Origin: Paraspadella gotoi
Lineage: Eukaryota > Chaetognatha
DNA: 64,000 bases
Direction: 5' to 3'
Assembly (NCBI GenBank): GCA_051294375.1
Contig: JBJCIZ010000282.1
Span: 240,161-304,160, forward strand
The notes under the pieces are model-generated. The model was not told the DNA's origin. It saw only the letters and a program-made list of their open reading frames with translations, and made no database searches. Each line of letters opens with the position of its first letter. The first letter of the stretch is position 1. The translations under genes and the position numbers were made by a program. Below, piece after piece: positions 34,662-47,055 of the stretch.

Positions 34662-37600
34662 ATTTTATAAAAATTTGCAAATTACATGTTTCACTATTTT
34701 CTATTTTTATATTTTATGAAGGATTTAGTATTTAATTTATATTGTTTAAACAATATATATTGCTTTCTTTCTTACTAATCTTACTAATCATTATATCTAA
34801 TAACTCAATTTGGGAAGGGGAAGTCAGTGTTGTCTTCTGGAAATAGAGGGGGCATTTATACAACACAAGGTTAAATTACAATCTGTCCTAGTTTTCTAAT
34901 AGATATCACACATCATTTCTGTTAGAAAATCATTATTAAAAAATCATAATATCTAAGAGGCTGAACAGAAAGGGGTAGGAATGGATAATTTTTTGAGGGG
35001 GGACCAAAGTTATATGTGATTTTTTTACCAATAGGGATAAGACTACCATGTAGAATTGTATGTTCTGATAGAGATACATACTGGGGAAAGGTCTATAGGG
35101 GCACTTTATGACATGAATATAATTTTAAAATACTTTAATGAAAATTATATTTTTTCTTTATCCTATTTTTAATTTTTTTTTTTTTGAATATTTTTTATTT
35201 TTAATGTTTATACAATGGGAAGGTCATCAGTTTGGAACCTATACCCTTCATGGATTTCGGCTCTTTAATCCCAATATCCAGGTATAGGCGAGGCATCACC
35301 AAATGGTGATCCTTCAATGGTTGCTTATCTTATATTTTAAAGGTATATTTTTGAATGTTTAATTTAGACAGACCAAAGCCCTAGTATCACAGCTTTATTA
35401 TTTTAGGAAATTTATTAAGGTTTTGTAATAATTTGTAAATTGTAAATGAATTAAATAAGTTAAATAATTAGTTAAGTATTAAGTTAAATAAATTTAAAGG
35501 TTATTTTGAATGTTTATTTTAAACAGACCAAAGCCCTAGTATCACAGCATTATTAATTTTAGGGAAATTTATTAAGGTTTTGTAATAATTTGTAAATTGT
35601 AAAGGAATTAAATAAGTTAAATAATTAATTAAATATTAAGTAATAATCAAGGGTATGTTAATGTAAAGTTAACATTAAGTAAATTAATAAAAGTTAAAAA
35701 ATAAGTTAAATCAAAGAGTTAAATAATTTAAATTAGTTAAATAAGTTTTTTAACTAATATTGTTGATGTTATTATTATTATTATTTAAAGTGGTTTAATT
35801 TTGTTATTTTTACCTTATTATTTCTATTAGGAATTATCATGTATAATCTTTTTCGAAAATAGATTAATATCAGTAGACGAGTTATATTTTTTTATTAGTT
35901 CGCTTATGTATATTATTTGAAAAAAATTTAATGAATCCCTTTTTCTTACAGTCTTCTAAATATATAACCCTGATTTTTGTAGTTTTTTGGCTTAATTATT
36001 GCTGCTCGCTTGAGTGAAAAATCTGTAAACATCGAACATATTCTTGCATATCTAATGTAACTTGGGTAATAAATGAACACCTAGTGGCTCGGCCTTTGTC
36101 TGGGAATACAACTATCATATGCATGGCGTAATTAACTCACTTCAAAAGAAAAGGAATCTCTTTTATCATAAACAGAAAGAGTAAGATTTTTGTTTTCTGA
36201 CTTAAAGTTAATGTCTAGATAATCTACATTTGTATCTGTACTATTAGATTTATTGACAGTAAGTGCTGCTGGATATATGTTAGCAAGATGTGTTTTAAAA
36301 TCCTTAAAATCTGCTGAAAAAAGGTCATCAATATATCTTGAGCAATTTTTAAATTGTCGAGCGATTCCTAAATTATTTTTTGACATATTTAAAATAAAAT
36401 AACAACATATTGGCAATATCTTGACCAGAATCTAGTCCAATTGGTATTCCTAATGTTTGTTTATATATTAAGGAGCCAAATTTGACAAAAACATTATCTA
36501 AAATAAAGTTGAGGAAAATATTTAAATCTTTCTCAGTAAAAGAAATATACCCCTTATTCTTAGTATTTGAAAAATATGCCTTTTTATGATTTACATTTAT
36601 GAATGTTTAATTTTCCCCAAAAAAAATTGTTCTGAAAGTAATTTTTAGGTTACTCCAGATTTCATAATGGGGAAGTGATGGATATAATGTTGAAAAATCA
36701 TAAGCTTCTAAAAATTCTGTTTTTAATTGAGAAATATTTTTCAAAAGCTCCAAAGAATTATCAATTATCCAATAATGTTTTATTCTAGATCTTTGAAAAA
36801 CTACTTGATAGTATACTTTAATTTTAATTTTTTAATTTTAAACATTTTTAAAAATGTCTGGATATTGCTTTGATAGAACATATTTTAGAACCAGCTATGT
36901 ATCTTTGTTTTGTAGGACATTTATGCATTTTAGGAATAAAATAAATAATAGGAGTTTCTTTCATTTCATCTTTTACTTTAACTCCATAATCTTCACTAAA
37001 TTTAGCTATTCTGTTATTGATAATTTCAGCGGTTTCATTAGTGACATTATATGATTGTGAATCTATTAATTCTTCTTTTAATCTTTTATAATAGAATTTT
37101 TTACACATAAAAATAATATTGCTTTGAGCTATGTCCACTGGTGTTATTATAAAATTATCTTGTAATATATTTAGTTCAGTTTTTAAAGAACCTGTAATAT
37201 TTAATGGAAAAGTATTTTTAATTTTATTCTTGCAATGTTCTATCCGTTTTTTAACTAAATTTAAAACTTCTTTTTTCCATACATTTAATACATTGATATT
37301 TATATTTATGTCTTTATTGGCCTGATTTTCTTTTTTTATCCAATCTTTAGCATATATGTCTAAGAAGTCTGCTATATTTTCCATATTTTTTATCCAATTT
37401 ATTTTTCTAGGTAGTCTATATTTTGGTCCTTTTTTCAAAATTATCTTTAAATTTTCATTTTCTATTATATTCAAATTACCTGTGATAATATGGTTATGAT
37501 GTGGATCTTTAAATGTAGAATTTTTGCAATCACAGACCATTAGATTTATAACAATATTGTTAATATCCTCATTTTGCAAGTATTTTTTATAATTGAATAT

Positions 37601-38555
37601 TAAACCTGCTATGCTCTTATTATATCTATATCCTATTATTGGGGGTTCATTGTAATTAAAATATACTGGTATTTTGTTCTATATGGTTTTACTATTTAAA
37701 ATTCCACTAAGATTAATATAGTCTAAGCCTTTATCTATAAAAGTAATGTGGTAATATTCTATTTTTTCTAATTTTTTCTATTAAAACAGGTTTAAATAAT
37801 CGTATACCTGATATCATTATAATGCTATCTCGTAAATTTCTATATTCATTATCATTCATATATTTACTCTCATTATATAGAATCAATAATTTTCCACGTG
37901 GCAAACTATAAAGATAGGTTTTAATATAATGCATGATTTTTTATATTATTGTATAAATTTTTTTAAATAAGTTAAAGTAAAAATATGCCCTGGTCTTCTA
38001 TTTTTTGGTTTTCTTTTTCCGTGTGATCGTTTTTTCTCTTTGTATTTCCATATATTTGATAGTTTTGTTGAAATGGTACAAAATCTCCTATACCTTTTAA
38101 TCTTACATTTAATCCAAAAGGGTAAAGAGATTGAAATTTTCTTTCCCAATGTGCTTCCCTTTCTAGTCTTAATTTATTTTATTTATTATATTATTCATTG
38201 GTCTAATTTTTTCTATTGGTATAATTCTAGTTTTCTAGACCATGATTTTCATTGTTAAAATGTTGATGGATAATTTGAGAACTTTTTCCTGACCTTATAG
38301 AATGTTTATGACCATTAAACCTTATTCTTAAACTATTTCTTTGTTTCTCCTATATATTGCAGTTGAACAGATATGACATGATATTAATTATATTATATTT
38401 TCTGTATTACAAATTAAAAATTTGAGCCATTTAATATTGGAAAAATATGTATATTTGTTTGATTTTAATTTAAAAAATTACATTCTTGAATAAAGGACAA
38501 GTGCCGCACCTACCTTTTTTGTTGCATTTTGTATATTATTAAGATTTAGAGCCAT
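34662..38555 (-). mobile_element. Naiad-type Penelope-like element, main copy
   Basis: This minus-strand element runs from a coding start near 38555 to a 3' region ending near 34662. Its last 1.68 kb (34662-36345) is repeated upstream, split over 38712-39104 and 41964-43245. Head-to-tail partial copies are the usual organisation of Penelope-like elements, the upstream copy serving as a pseudo-LTR. Domain order (Cys motif, GIY-YIG, RT) is the permuted order described for Naiad/Chlamys groups. Confidence 0.85.
35868..38555 (-). pseudogene. Penelope-like polyprotein: GIY-YIG endonuclease + reverse transcriptase
   Basis: N to C: a Cys motif GRCGTCPLFKN (about 38510), an endonuclease segment with QYIGETK then RFNGHKHSIRSG (38380-38290), a linker WERKFQSLYPFGLNVRL (38150-38100) and RRPGHIFTLTYL. 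RT follows: HHNHIITGNLNII, LKKGPKYRLPRKINW, NFIITPVDIAQSN, IYFIPKMHKCPTKQRYIAGS (37579-36848), then SRYIDDLFSADF with the catalytic YIDD and AALTVNKSN...VDYLDI (36416-36132). The C-terminus is clearer in the upstream copy (DSCIPRKAARGVFITQLIRY). The enzyme would nick DNA and reverse-transcribe its RNA there. An N-terminal endonuclease contrasts with the C-terminal one of canonical Penelope. Several frameshifts interrupt it, so coding capacity is uncertain. Confidence 0.85.
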
Positions 38556-39104
38556 AGTGTTAAAAAGAAAGTGAGTCGCAATGTTTATGACAAATTTACG
38601 TAATATTTATTCATATTTTTTGATTTCAGTATATTAAAAAAAGAAAATACCACTTAAGATTAAATCGATGGGAACACTTCTATGCTCCGCCAGCATTAAT
38701 AATCAAGGTACTAAATTTATGAAAATTTTGCAAATTACTTGTTTCACTATTTTGTATTTTTTATTTATTTTATAAAGCTATTTAGTATTTATATTAATAT
38801 TATTTAATCAAATATATTGCTTTCTTTTTTAAAATATTTTTAATATTATCTAATAACTTCATTTGGGAAGGGGAAGTCAGTTTGTCTTCTGGAAATAGAG
38901 GAGCATCTATACAACACAAGTTGAACGTTATCGAATCTGTCCTTTAGTTCTTATATAGAGTATCACACATCATTTCTGTTAGTAAAGTCGATTAATGAAA
39001 ATCATATATCTAAGAGGCTGAACAACAAAAGGGGTAGGAATGGATAATTTTTGAGGGCGGACACAACGTATATATATGATTTTTTTTTACCAAAGGGATA
39101 GACT

Positions 39105-41963
39105 GATGCGGTTCTGTAAGCCGTTAAGTTTTTAGAAAAACTGCTTAACCGTTAAAAACTAACGTTTTTTACACGGTTAACACCGCTTAAAATCGGTTAA
39201 TTTTTAATTTAACTTTAAATTTAAAATATTATATTTCATAAAACTAACTTAAAAGATATTTAATGGTTTTTTCTCCTTAACTCCGGCTACTAGAATCGTC
39301 TTTATCTTTCTAATGTACTGAACTGGCCAAAAAACTATCGAGCGTAGAGTCAGTAAGTACTAAGGTTTCTTCCTCTATCACAATTGACTTGCTAACGGCT
39401 TCTCTCAACTATCGCTGTCTTTCAGAACTATTACTATAAATGTAGTTTAGTATAGTTGGGCCACTGTCCTGCAGGGGTGAGGCAACAATAGCAGGGCGGC
39501 CCTGTGAAGAACCTTGTTGACGTAAGCGAAGCGAGTGAGCGAGAACAAGCGGGCTTGTTAGAAGTCTAAACCGAAAAAGTAAAATTAGAAATATGGACAA
39601 TGTGTTCACTATTTAATTAGACAAATAACTTAACAATTTGAAACTGGTTCTGAGTTTATAAAAGATTCTATTTTGCATCCATTTACCTTGTATTCCGGAT
39701 AGTCCAAGAAAAGTAAGTAAGGAACCACTTGCCAATAACTAAATATCTAAAAGAAAAAGCATTTACCAAAGATATTAAAGAAAAGCCAGCATAAGCAACA
39801 CGTGGGTGAATGACAAGTTTCCATTCGAAGATCGAAATGTAAACGTTGCGATTCACTGCGCATGCGCATGATTTATAAAATTAAAGGACTATTCTGCCCT
39901 CTGACGAGACTAATGGTTCCAAATCCTCCGGATCCCAAAAGTAAAGTTCAACAAAATAGCAACGTTAGAAACCGTTAGGGAAATAGTATGAAGAAGAGGA
40001 AGACAGAAATATTTAGCTTAATAATTTCTTAACACCCCCCGCTTGGAAATAGTATCAGCATTTCCAATAAGGAATGGCAAGCAAGTATCAAGACATAAAT
40101 ATTTCTTAATGTTCGTAAATGGGGAAAGAAAGAAGCTGGAATGTAGAACACACACTGTACATACTTCACGGTTTAGCTTACACTATTTAACCAGACGCGA
40201 CATAAATCAGTCGCATTACTAGGAGTTCTGAGTAGGCCCAGAAGGACGGTGACCGAACCACTTTATTCGCAAAAGGTTTTGTTGTTATTTCGCGAGTTAC
40301 AAGATACAATTGAACAGGAAATTATGATAACAAAGACACTGACGAGGAAATTCAATTTATCACTCAACAAATAAACATGACCAAATAAATGGTAAACGGC
40401 AACGATTACAAACCACGCCACGACTCAAGGACTCCAGTTCAATTTCCACCCGATACACACCGGGCGTCGTGTTGCGGTTGTTTGTATCCGTTGACGTCGG
40501 TAACTACCAGTGTGCGTGGCACCGTCCGAGAGCCCCTAAGTTTCTAAACAAAAACGCCCGTTTTTTGGTGAAATACAAGAAAGTACTTATTATCCTAGGG
40601 ATACAAAGACACAAACGAACCAAAGGGAACTAACCAAACAATATCTATCTTATATATTTCGCTTGTAGAATAACTGGCTATCTCGGGCAACCAAATTCAA
40701 TTCCTTATAGTTGATAAATGAGAAAATTGGTTTGAAAAAACAGCATTATAATAAATTTTTCTTTTGCCTTATAGCATAATAAAAATATAAAAAAGAGAAT
40801 GAAAGAAAAAGCACAATATAATTTTAATTCTGTATATTTTGTTTTCTCTTTCTCTCTTTTTCTTTCTTTCTTTTGTTTTCGCTTTTTCCTTTTCTATTTC
40901 TCTTCCTCATTATTTTTATAGTTGTTAGTTTCTTGAAAGCATGTTTTCTGTTGTTAGTCTTTCATAAACCATGACCTTAAATATAAATATAATTATGAAT
41001 ATTGTGTTAAGACTTTCTTTTTGTTGCGTTTATAGATAAGTGAAAGCAAAATTTATTTTTATACAAACAACAGATTTTTATTTTTAAAAAACGGACATGT
41101 TTCGACTCTCACGCGCTGATGTAGACTCGCAAAAACTAGAGTCGAAACATGTCCGTTTTTTGGAATAAAAACCCGTTGTTTGTAAATAAATAAACTTTGT
41201 TTTCTCTTAATTATGAATATCAATTTATTAATTGAATGGTTGAATGATCGATTGATCAAAAAAGTTATTAATTAATAAATATTTTTTTAAATTTTATTAA
41301 AGTAAAGTATATTATCATTGAAGGATAGTTTTAGTTAGCCTTAATGTCTTTTCAAAGATTCATTCCTTCTGTTGTTCATTTTTAAAATGTTTTCTAATAA
41401 TTTTTTTATTTTAGTTTTTTTTTTAAATTTTTTCATTCATTCGGCTTTATTTTATTTACTTCTTTGTTCGTTTTAAAAATTAAAAGAAAAAGTTAAAAAA
41501 AGTAAAATAAGAAAGATTATTTATTTTTTTTATTAGCAAAATAGAATATTATTGCATCTAAAAATTTTATTTGCAAAAAAATATATGCAGATGCATATTA
41601 TATTTCAAAATATTCTTTGATGTAAATGTATAAAATTAGCTGAAAGGAAAAACGAAAACAATTGGGAGAAAGTAAGTAAAAAAAAAACCAGAGAGGCAGA
41701 AAAAAATGATAATAGATTAAAATAGAAAAAGATTTAAAGGGTTGAAAATAAAAAAGAAAAAAAAAGGGGAAAATGTAGAACAGAGAAAGAAAGGGAGAGA
41801 AGAAGGAAAAAAAATTTTTTCTTAAAAAATCAAAGTTTCATAACAAAAAACAACAAAAATCATACTTGAAAATTAACCGTTAAAATAAATATATTAACGG
41901 TTAAGTTAAAATTATTTTTAACCATTAATAACCGTTAACTGTTAACGGTTATCGGAACTCTAG
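39105..41963. mobile_element. hAT-like DNA transposon insertion, non-autonomous
   Basis: Comparison with the uninterrupted copy (35037 on) gives exact edges. The left flank ends ATAGACT and the right flank starts ATAAGACT: an 8-bp target duplication with one base lost on the left. Ends are GATGCGGTTCTGTAAGCCGT and, complemented from the right, CTAGAGTTCCGATAACCGTT, an imperfect terminal inverted repeat. Many AACCGTTAA/TTAACGGTT motifs crowd both subterminal regions (about 39120-39200 and 41875-41950), as expected for transposase binding. No transposase frame is seen. Inside, a candidate copia-like LTR (minus TGTTAAGAAATTATT at 40031 to TAGTGAACA at 39601) is preceded by an AAGCGGGGGG tract, so other elements may have nested here. 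Confidence 0.7.
41091..41156 (+). ncRNA. Hammerhead-ribozyme-like hairpin
   Basis: ACGGACATGTTTCGACTCT is the exact complement of AGAGTCGAAACATGTCCGT (19 bp). Read as a hammerhead, stem III is ACGGACATGT against ACATGTCCGT. Core CTGATG-T-A at 41116-41123 is followed by stem II GACTC/GAGTC (loop of 10) and GAAA at 41144-41147. One extra T splits the CTGATGA core, and stem I is short. Hammerheads with GAAACATGTCC ends are known from invertebrate retroelements. Activity is doubtful because of the inserted base, which may be an error. Confidence 0.4.
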
Positions 41964-43245
41964 ATAAGACTACCATGTAGAATTGTATGTTCTGATAAAG
42001 ATACATACTGGGGAAAGGTCTATAGGGGCACCTGTATGTCATGAATATAATTTTAAAATACTTAAATGAAAATTATATTTTGTCTTTATCCTATTTTAAA
42101 TTATTTATTTTTTGAATATTTTTTATTTTTAATGTTTATACAATGGGAAGGTCATCAGTTGGGAACCTATACCCTTCATGGATTTCGGCTCTTTAATCCC
42201 AATATCCAGGTATAGACGAGCCATCACCAAATGGTGATCCTTCATTGTTGCTCATCTTATATTTTAAAGGTATATTTTGAATGTTTATTTTAAACAGACC
42301 AAAGCCCTAGTATCACAGTTTTATTAATTTTATGGAAATTTATTAAGGTTTTGTAATAATTTGTAAATTGTAAATGAATTAAATAAGTTAAATAATTAAT
42401 TAAGTATTAAGTTAAATAATTTTAAAGGTATATTTTGAATGTTTATTTTAAACAGACCAAAGCCCTAGTATCACAGCATTATTAATTTTAGGGAAATTTA
42501 TTAAGGTTTTGTAATAATTTGTAAATTGTAAATGAATTAAATAAGTTAAATAATTAATTAAATTTTAAGTAAATAATCAAGGGTATGTTAATGTAAAGCT
42601 AACATTAAGTTAATTAAAAAAGTTAAAATAAGTTAAATCAAAGAGTTAAATAAGTTAAATTAGTTAAATAAGTTTTTTAACTAATATTTGATGTATTATT
42701 ATTATTATTTAAAGTGGTTTAATTTTGTTATTTTTACCTTATTATTTCTATTAGGAATTATCATGTATAATCTTTTTCGAAATAGATTAAATATCAGTAA
42801 CATTATATTTTTTTATTAGTTCCTTAAAATTATTGAAAAATTTAATTCCCATTTTTCTTAAGTCTTTAAATATATAACCCTGATTTTGTAGTTTTTTGCT
42901 TAAATTTATTGCTCTTGATGAAAAATCTGTAAACATCGAACATATTCTTGCATATCTAATTAATTGGGTAATAAATACACCTCGTGCTGCTTTTCTAGGA
43001 ATACAACTATCCATATATGGGTAATTAACTACTTCAAAAGAAAAGGAATCTCTTTTATCATAAACAGAAAGAGTAAGATTTTTGTTTTCTTATTTAATAT
43101 TAATGTCTAGATAATCTACATTTGTATCTGTACTATTAGATTTATTGACAGTAAGTGCTGCTGGATATATGTTAGCAAGATGTGTTTTAAAATCCTTAAA
43201 ATCTGCTGAAAAAAGGTCATCAATATATCTTGAGCAATTTATATA

Positions 43246-44493
43246 TATATTATTAATATATTACAGAACTCTTAATGATAAAAAGTGATCAATTTTGGCC
43301 TGCCTTAATAACCATGCACTGTAAATATATTCTGTAACTATGTATAACCATGCTTTGTAACTATGTACTATTAATATAATTTATATTCAACATTGTAAAT
43401 ATGTACTGAAAATACATGTAAATATTAAGGCATAGTGAAAGTTACATACGAAAATTCTAAAAGTCAATTATGAACAACATACCATCAGTGAACATTAATT
43501 TGTAAAAAAATTAATTTTATGTTTTTTAATTTTTGTAGTAGGCTATATTTATATATAGTACTATCCTTATAATATCGAAAATTTTCAAAATAGGCTTTTC
43601 TTAATTTTGATTGCAGATTTGAATTCCTCGTCAAAAGTTGATGAAAGAAAATATAAATCATTTTTAAAAATTCTTTCATTAAGTGGGTTAAAAATTAAAA
43701 AATACTATATTTAATATATAAAAAGTTAATTTTCAGCTTAAAATATAGCTTTTTCTAATTTTTGACCCACTTAATAAAGGAATTTTTCAAAAAGAGTTAT
43801 ATTTCTTATGACAAATCCAAATCTGCAAAAAAATCTTAAAAAAACTGTTTTGAAATTTGAACATTTCTTGGTTTAGTACTTGTATAAATGTGGCCTACTG
43901 CGTAAATTGTAAAATTTATTGTAAATTTTTTTATTACATAAATGTTCATTAGTATAATATTGTTCGTTCCTCACTTTTGGAATTTTAATTAAAGTTAAAT
44001 TTAGAAATTTTACTACGCCTTAGTAAATATCATTCAACTTTAATTTTATTTATTTAATTAATTAGTTAGCATTTCTTAAAATTGTTTTTCGCTTGGCTCC
44101 ATCTCTTTTTCGCCTGTCAGGGTTTTGAGCACGACAAAAGAATAAAGCGTTATTATTATTCAAAGAGAGAGAGAGAGAGACATAGATAGAAAGAGAGAGA
44201 AAGAGAGAGAGACATAGATAGAAAGAGAGAAACTCGAAACCATCACCGCTGGGGATGGCTTCGTTGCGTTAATATCAGGAGTGCTATTGGTAAAAATTGG
44301 CCTCTCTTCTGCTCAAAAACTTGGTTCCACACAGACAACATTTCTAGAAATAGTTGCTTTTTAACTATAGTTTTTTCAGTCCGCCCACCTTAAAAATATA
44401 CTGAATGAAACATCTGTAAAATAAAAATAAATAATTTAAATATATGATTTAAAAATAAGTACGATGGCGGTTTTTTTAATGTGGATCTTTTTA
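43246..44493. other. AT-rich left arm of the palindrome
   Basis: No gene is recognised. GACAAAAGAATAAAGCGTTA followed by TTATTATT near 44136-44160 resembles the 3' end of a non-LTR element. The mirror image is at 45578-46770. Confidence 0.4.
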
Positions 44494-44700
44494 TTATTGG
44501 CAGCGGTGTCGGTCAATAGTTTGAGAATTTTTTTGTCTAGGTGGTTCGGGATTGCAAAATGAATGCGAGTCTTCATTGTCCTTGCTTGCCCCTGGGCAAA
44601 GCTTTTTTTTTAGGAGCGCTTCGAGATCAAAGTCGTCAATAGTAGAAACCGCTGCCAAAGTCTTGGAAGCATAACGATGGTGATGACCTCTTTTTCCCAT
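44494..44700 (-). CDS. Short unrecognised ORF, left-arm copy
   Basis: Starts MGKRGHHHRYASKTLAAVST and continues IDDFDLEALLKKK. It then leaves the frame of its mirror copy because of one extra T in a homopolymer. His-rich start, then acidic. No family is known to me. Confidence 0.3.
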   Translation of the reverse strand: MGKRGHHHRYASKTLAAVSTIDDFDLEALLKKKLCPGASKDNEDSHSFCNPEPPRQKNSQTIDRHRCQ

Positions 44701-45328
44701 GGGAGAGAGAAATTTGCGAGGCTGCAGTTTTCCATCTCAATCTCCTTCCCCTCCCACCTCACAATCATCCACCTCCTCTTTATTCTCCTCTCCTACCTCC
44801 TCAGCCTCCTTCTTCGTTGCTATTTCATATCAATGGAGGCTGCTGCTGCCGCCACTTAATTTCACCAATGGTCTCCAATGATATTATTTGCTAGGAGTTG
44901 CCTCATTGTATGGTGAGTTGGAGGACAATTGTTGCTGGAAGCACTGACAAGCCAGAAGAAGATGCAGCCCTAGCTTTGGTGATCGAAGCCTCGACGGCCG
45001 GAGGCCGAAGGCGATGTACAAAGGGACTTCGGCCGTCAAGGCTTCGATCACCAAAGCTAGGGCTGCATCTTCTTCTGGCTTGTCAGTGCTTCCAGCAACA
45101 ATTGTCCTCCAACTCACCATACAATGAGGCAACTCCTAGCAAATAATATCATTGGAGACCATTGGTGAAATTAAGTGGCGGCAGCAGCAGCCTCCATTGA
45201 TATGAAATAGCAACGAAGAAGGAGGCTGAGAGGTAGGAGAGGAGAATAAAGAGGAGGTGGATGATTGTGAGGTGGGAGGGGAAGGAGATTGAGATGGAAA
45301 ACTGCAGCCTCGCAAATTTCTCTCTCCC

Positions 45329-45577
45329 ATGGGAAAAAGAGGTCATCACCATCGTTATGCTTCCAAGACTTTGGCAGCGGTTTCTACTATTGACGACTTT
45401 GATCTCGAAGCGCTCCTAAAAAAAAGCTTTGCCCAGGGGCAAGCAAGGACAATGAAGACTCGCATTCATTTTGCAATCCCGAACCACCTAGACAAAAAAA
45501 TTATCAAACTATTGACCGACACCGCTGCCAATATAAAAAGATCCACATTAAAAAACCGCCATCGTACTTATTTTTAA
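45329..45577 (+). CDS. Short unrecognised ORF, right-arm copy
   Basis: 82 codons: MGKRGHHHRYASKTLAAVST, DLEALLKKSFAQGQAR, HFAIPNHLDKKIIKLLTDTA and a basic tail. This is the mirror copy of 44494-44700 with an intact homopolymer. The two starts face the centre and the frames diverge. It could be a first exon; no function can be inferred. Confidence 0.35.
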   Translation: MGKRGHHHRYASKTLAAVSTIDDFDLEALLKKSFAQGQARTMKTRIHFAIPNHLDKKIIKLLTDTAANIKRSTLKNRHRTYF

Positions 45578-47055
45578 ATCATATATTTAAATTATTTATT
45601 TTTATTTTACAGATGTTTCATTCAGTATATTTTTAAGGTGGGCGGACTGAAAAAACTATAGTTAAAAAGCAACTATTTCTAGAAATGTTGTCTGTGTGGA
45701 ACCAAGTTTTTGAGCAGAAGAGAGGCCAATTTTTACCAATAGCACTCCTGATATTAACGCAACGAAGCCATCCCAGCGGTGATGGTTTCGAGTTCTCTCT
45801 TTCTATCTATGTCTCTCTCTCTTTCTCTCTCTTTCTATCTATGTCTCTCTCTCTCTCTCTTTGAATAATAATAACGCTTTATTCTTTTGTCGTGCTCAAA
45901 ACCCTGACAGGCGAAAAAGAGATGGAGCCAAGCGAAAAACAATTTTAAGAATGCTAACTAATTAATTAAATAAATAAAATTAAAGTTGAATGATATTTAC
46001 TAAGGCGTAGTAAATTTCTAAATTTAACTTTAATTAAAATTCCAAAAGTGAGGAACGAACAATATTATACTAATGAACATTTATGTAATAAAAAAATTTA
46101 CAATAAATTTTACAATTTACGCAGTAGGCCACATTTATACAAGTACTAAACCAAGAAATGTTCAAATTTCAAAACAGTTTTTTTAAGATTTTTTTGCAGA
46201 TTTGGATTTGTCAAAGAAATAATAACTCTTTTTGAAAAATTCCTTTATTAAGTGGGTCAAAAATTAGAAAAAGCTATATTTTAAGCTGAAAATTAACTTT
46301 TTATATATTAAATATAGTATTTTTTAATTTTTAACCCACTTAATGAAAGAATTTTTAAAAATGATTTATATTTTCTTTCATCAACTTTTGACGAGGAATT
46401 CAAATCTGCAATCAAAATTAAGAAAAGCCTATTTTGAAAATTTTCGATATTATAAGGATAGTACTATATATAAATATAGCCTACTACAAAAATTAAAAAC
46501 ATAAAATTAATTTTTTACAAATTAATGTTCACTGATGGTATGTTGTTCATAATTGACTTTTAGAATTTTCGTATGTAACTTTCACTATGCCTTAATATTT
46601 ACATGTATTTTCAGTACATATTTACAATGTTGAATATAAATTATATTAATAGTACATAGTTACAAAGCATGGTTATACATAGTTACAGAATATATTTACA
46701 GTGCATGGTTATTAAGGCAGGCCAAAATTGATCACTTTTTATCATTAAGAGTTCTGTAATATATTAATAATATATATAAATTGCTCAAGATATATTGATG
46801 ACCTTTTTTCAGCAGATTTTAAGGATTTTAAAACACATCTTGCTAACATATATCCAGCAGCACTTACTGTCAATAAATCTAATAGTACAGATACAAATGT
46901 AGATTATCTAGACATTAATATTAAATAAGAAAACAAAAATCTTACTCTTTCTGTTTATGATAAAAGAGATTCCTTTTCTTTTGAAAGTAGTTAATTACCC
47001 ATATATGGATAGTTGTATTCCTAGAAAAGCAGCACGAGGTGTATTTATTACCCAA
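45578..47055. other. Right arm of the palindrome (mirror of 42963-44470)
   Basis: Repeats the left arm in reverse. It includes a plus-strand copy of the Penelope-like RT piece (RYIDDLFSADFKDFKTHLAN at about 46785) up to AARGVFITQ, where the N run starts. Confidence 0.8.

Larger units (their letters stand above)
38712..43245 (-). mobile_element. Upstream partial copy (pseudo-LTR) of the Penelope-like element
   Basis: 38712-39104 and 41964-43245 together repeat 34662-36345 in the same orientation at about 95% identity. The coding end is read cleanly at 43014-42787: MDSCIPRKAARGVFITQLIR, YARICSMFTDFSSRAINL, KKLQNQGYIF and the stop after YNVTDI. The copy is 5'-truncated within RT (just upstream of the YIDD region) where the second palindrome's unique sequence begins. 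It is interrupted by the hAT-like insertion. Confidence 0.85.
42963..47055. repeat. 4.1-kb palindrome with 2-kb arms
   Basis: The left arm starts TTGGGTAATAAATAC; the right arm ends with its complement at the 100-N gap. The turning point is near 45009, between CGACGGCCGGAGGCCGAAGG and CTTCGGCCGTCAAGG, leaving a loop of some 20 bases. Each arm contains the C-terminal part of the Penelope-like element, a GA/CT microsatellite (44165-44230 and mirror) and a short ORF. Arms differ at homopolymers (9 T near 44602 against 8 A near 45418) and a few indels. A real inverted duplication or a fold-back long read are both possible. Confidence 0.9.

Noticed and set aside
35222-35340. Conserved block in the 3' region of the Penelope-like element with CTGATGA, GAAA and CCTATACC/GGTATAGG
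   Set aside because: On the minus strand GAAA precedes CTGATGA, which needs a hammerhead open at stem II. The flanks that would form stem II (GAGCC before GAAA, CCTTCCC after CTGATGA) do not pair, and stem I would have a two-base loop.
44884-45146. Identical 82-codon ORFs on both strands at the palindrome centre
   Set aside because: They arise because the sequence reads the same on both strands around 45009 and show no coding signature.
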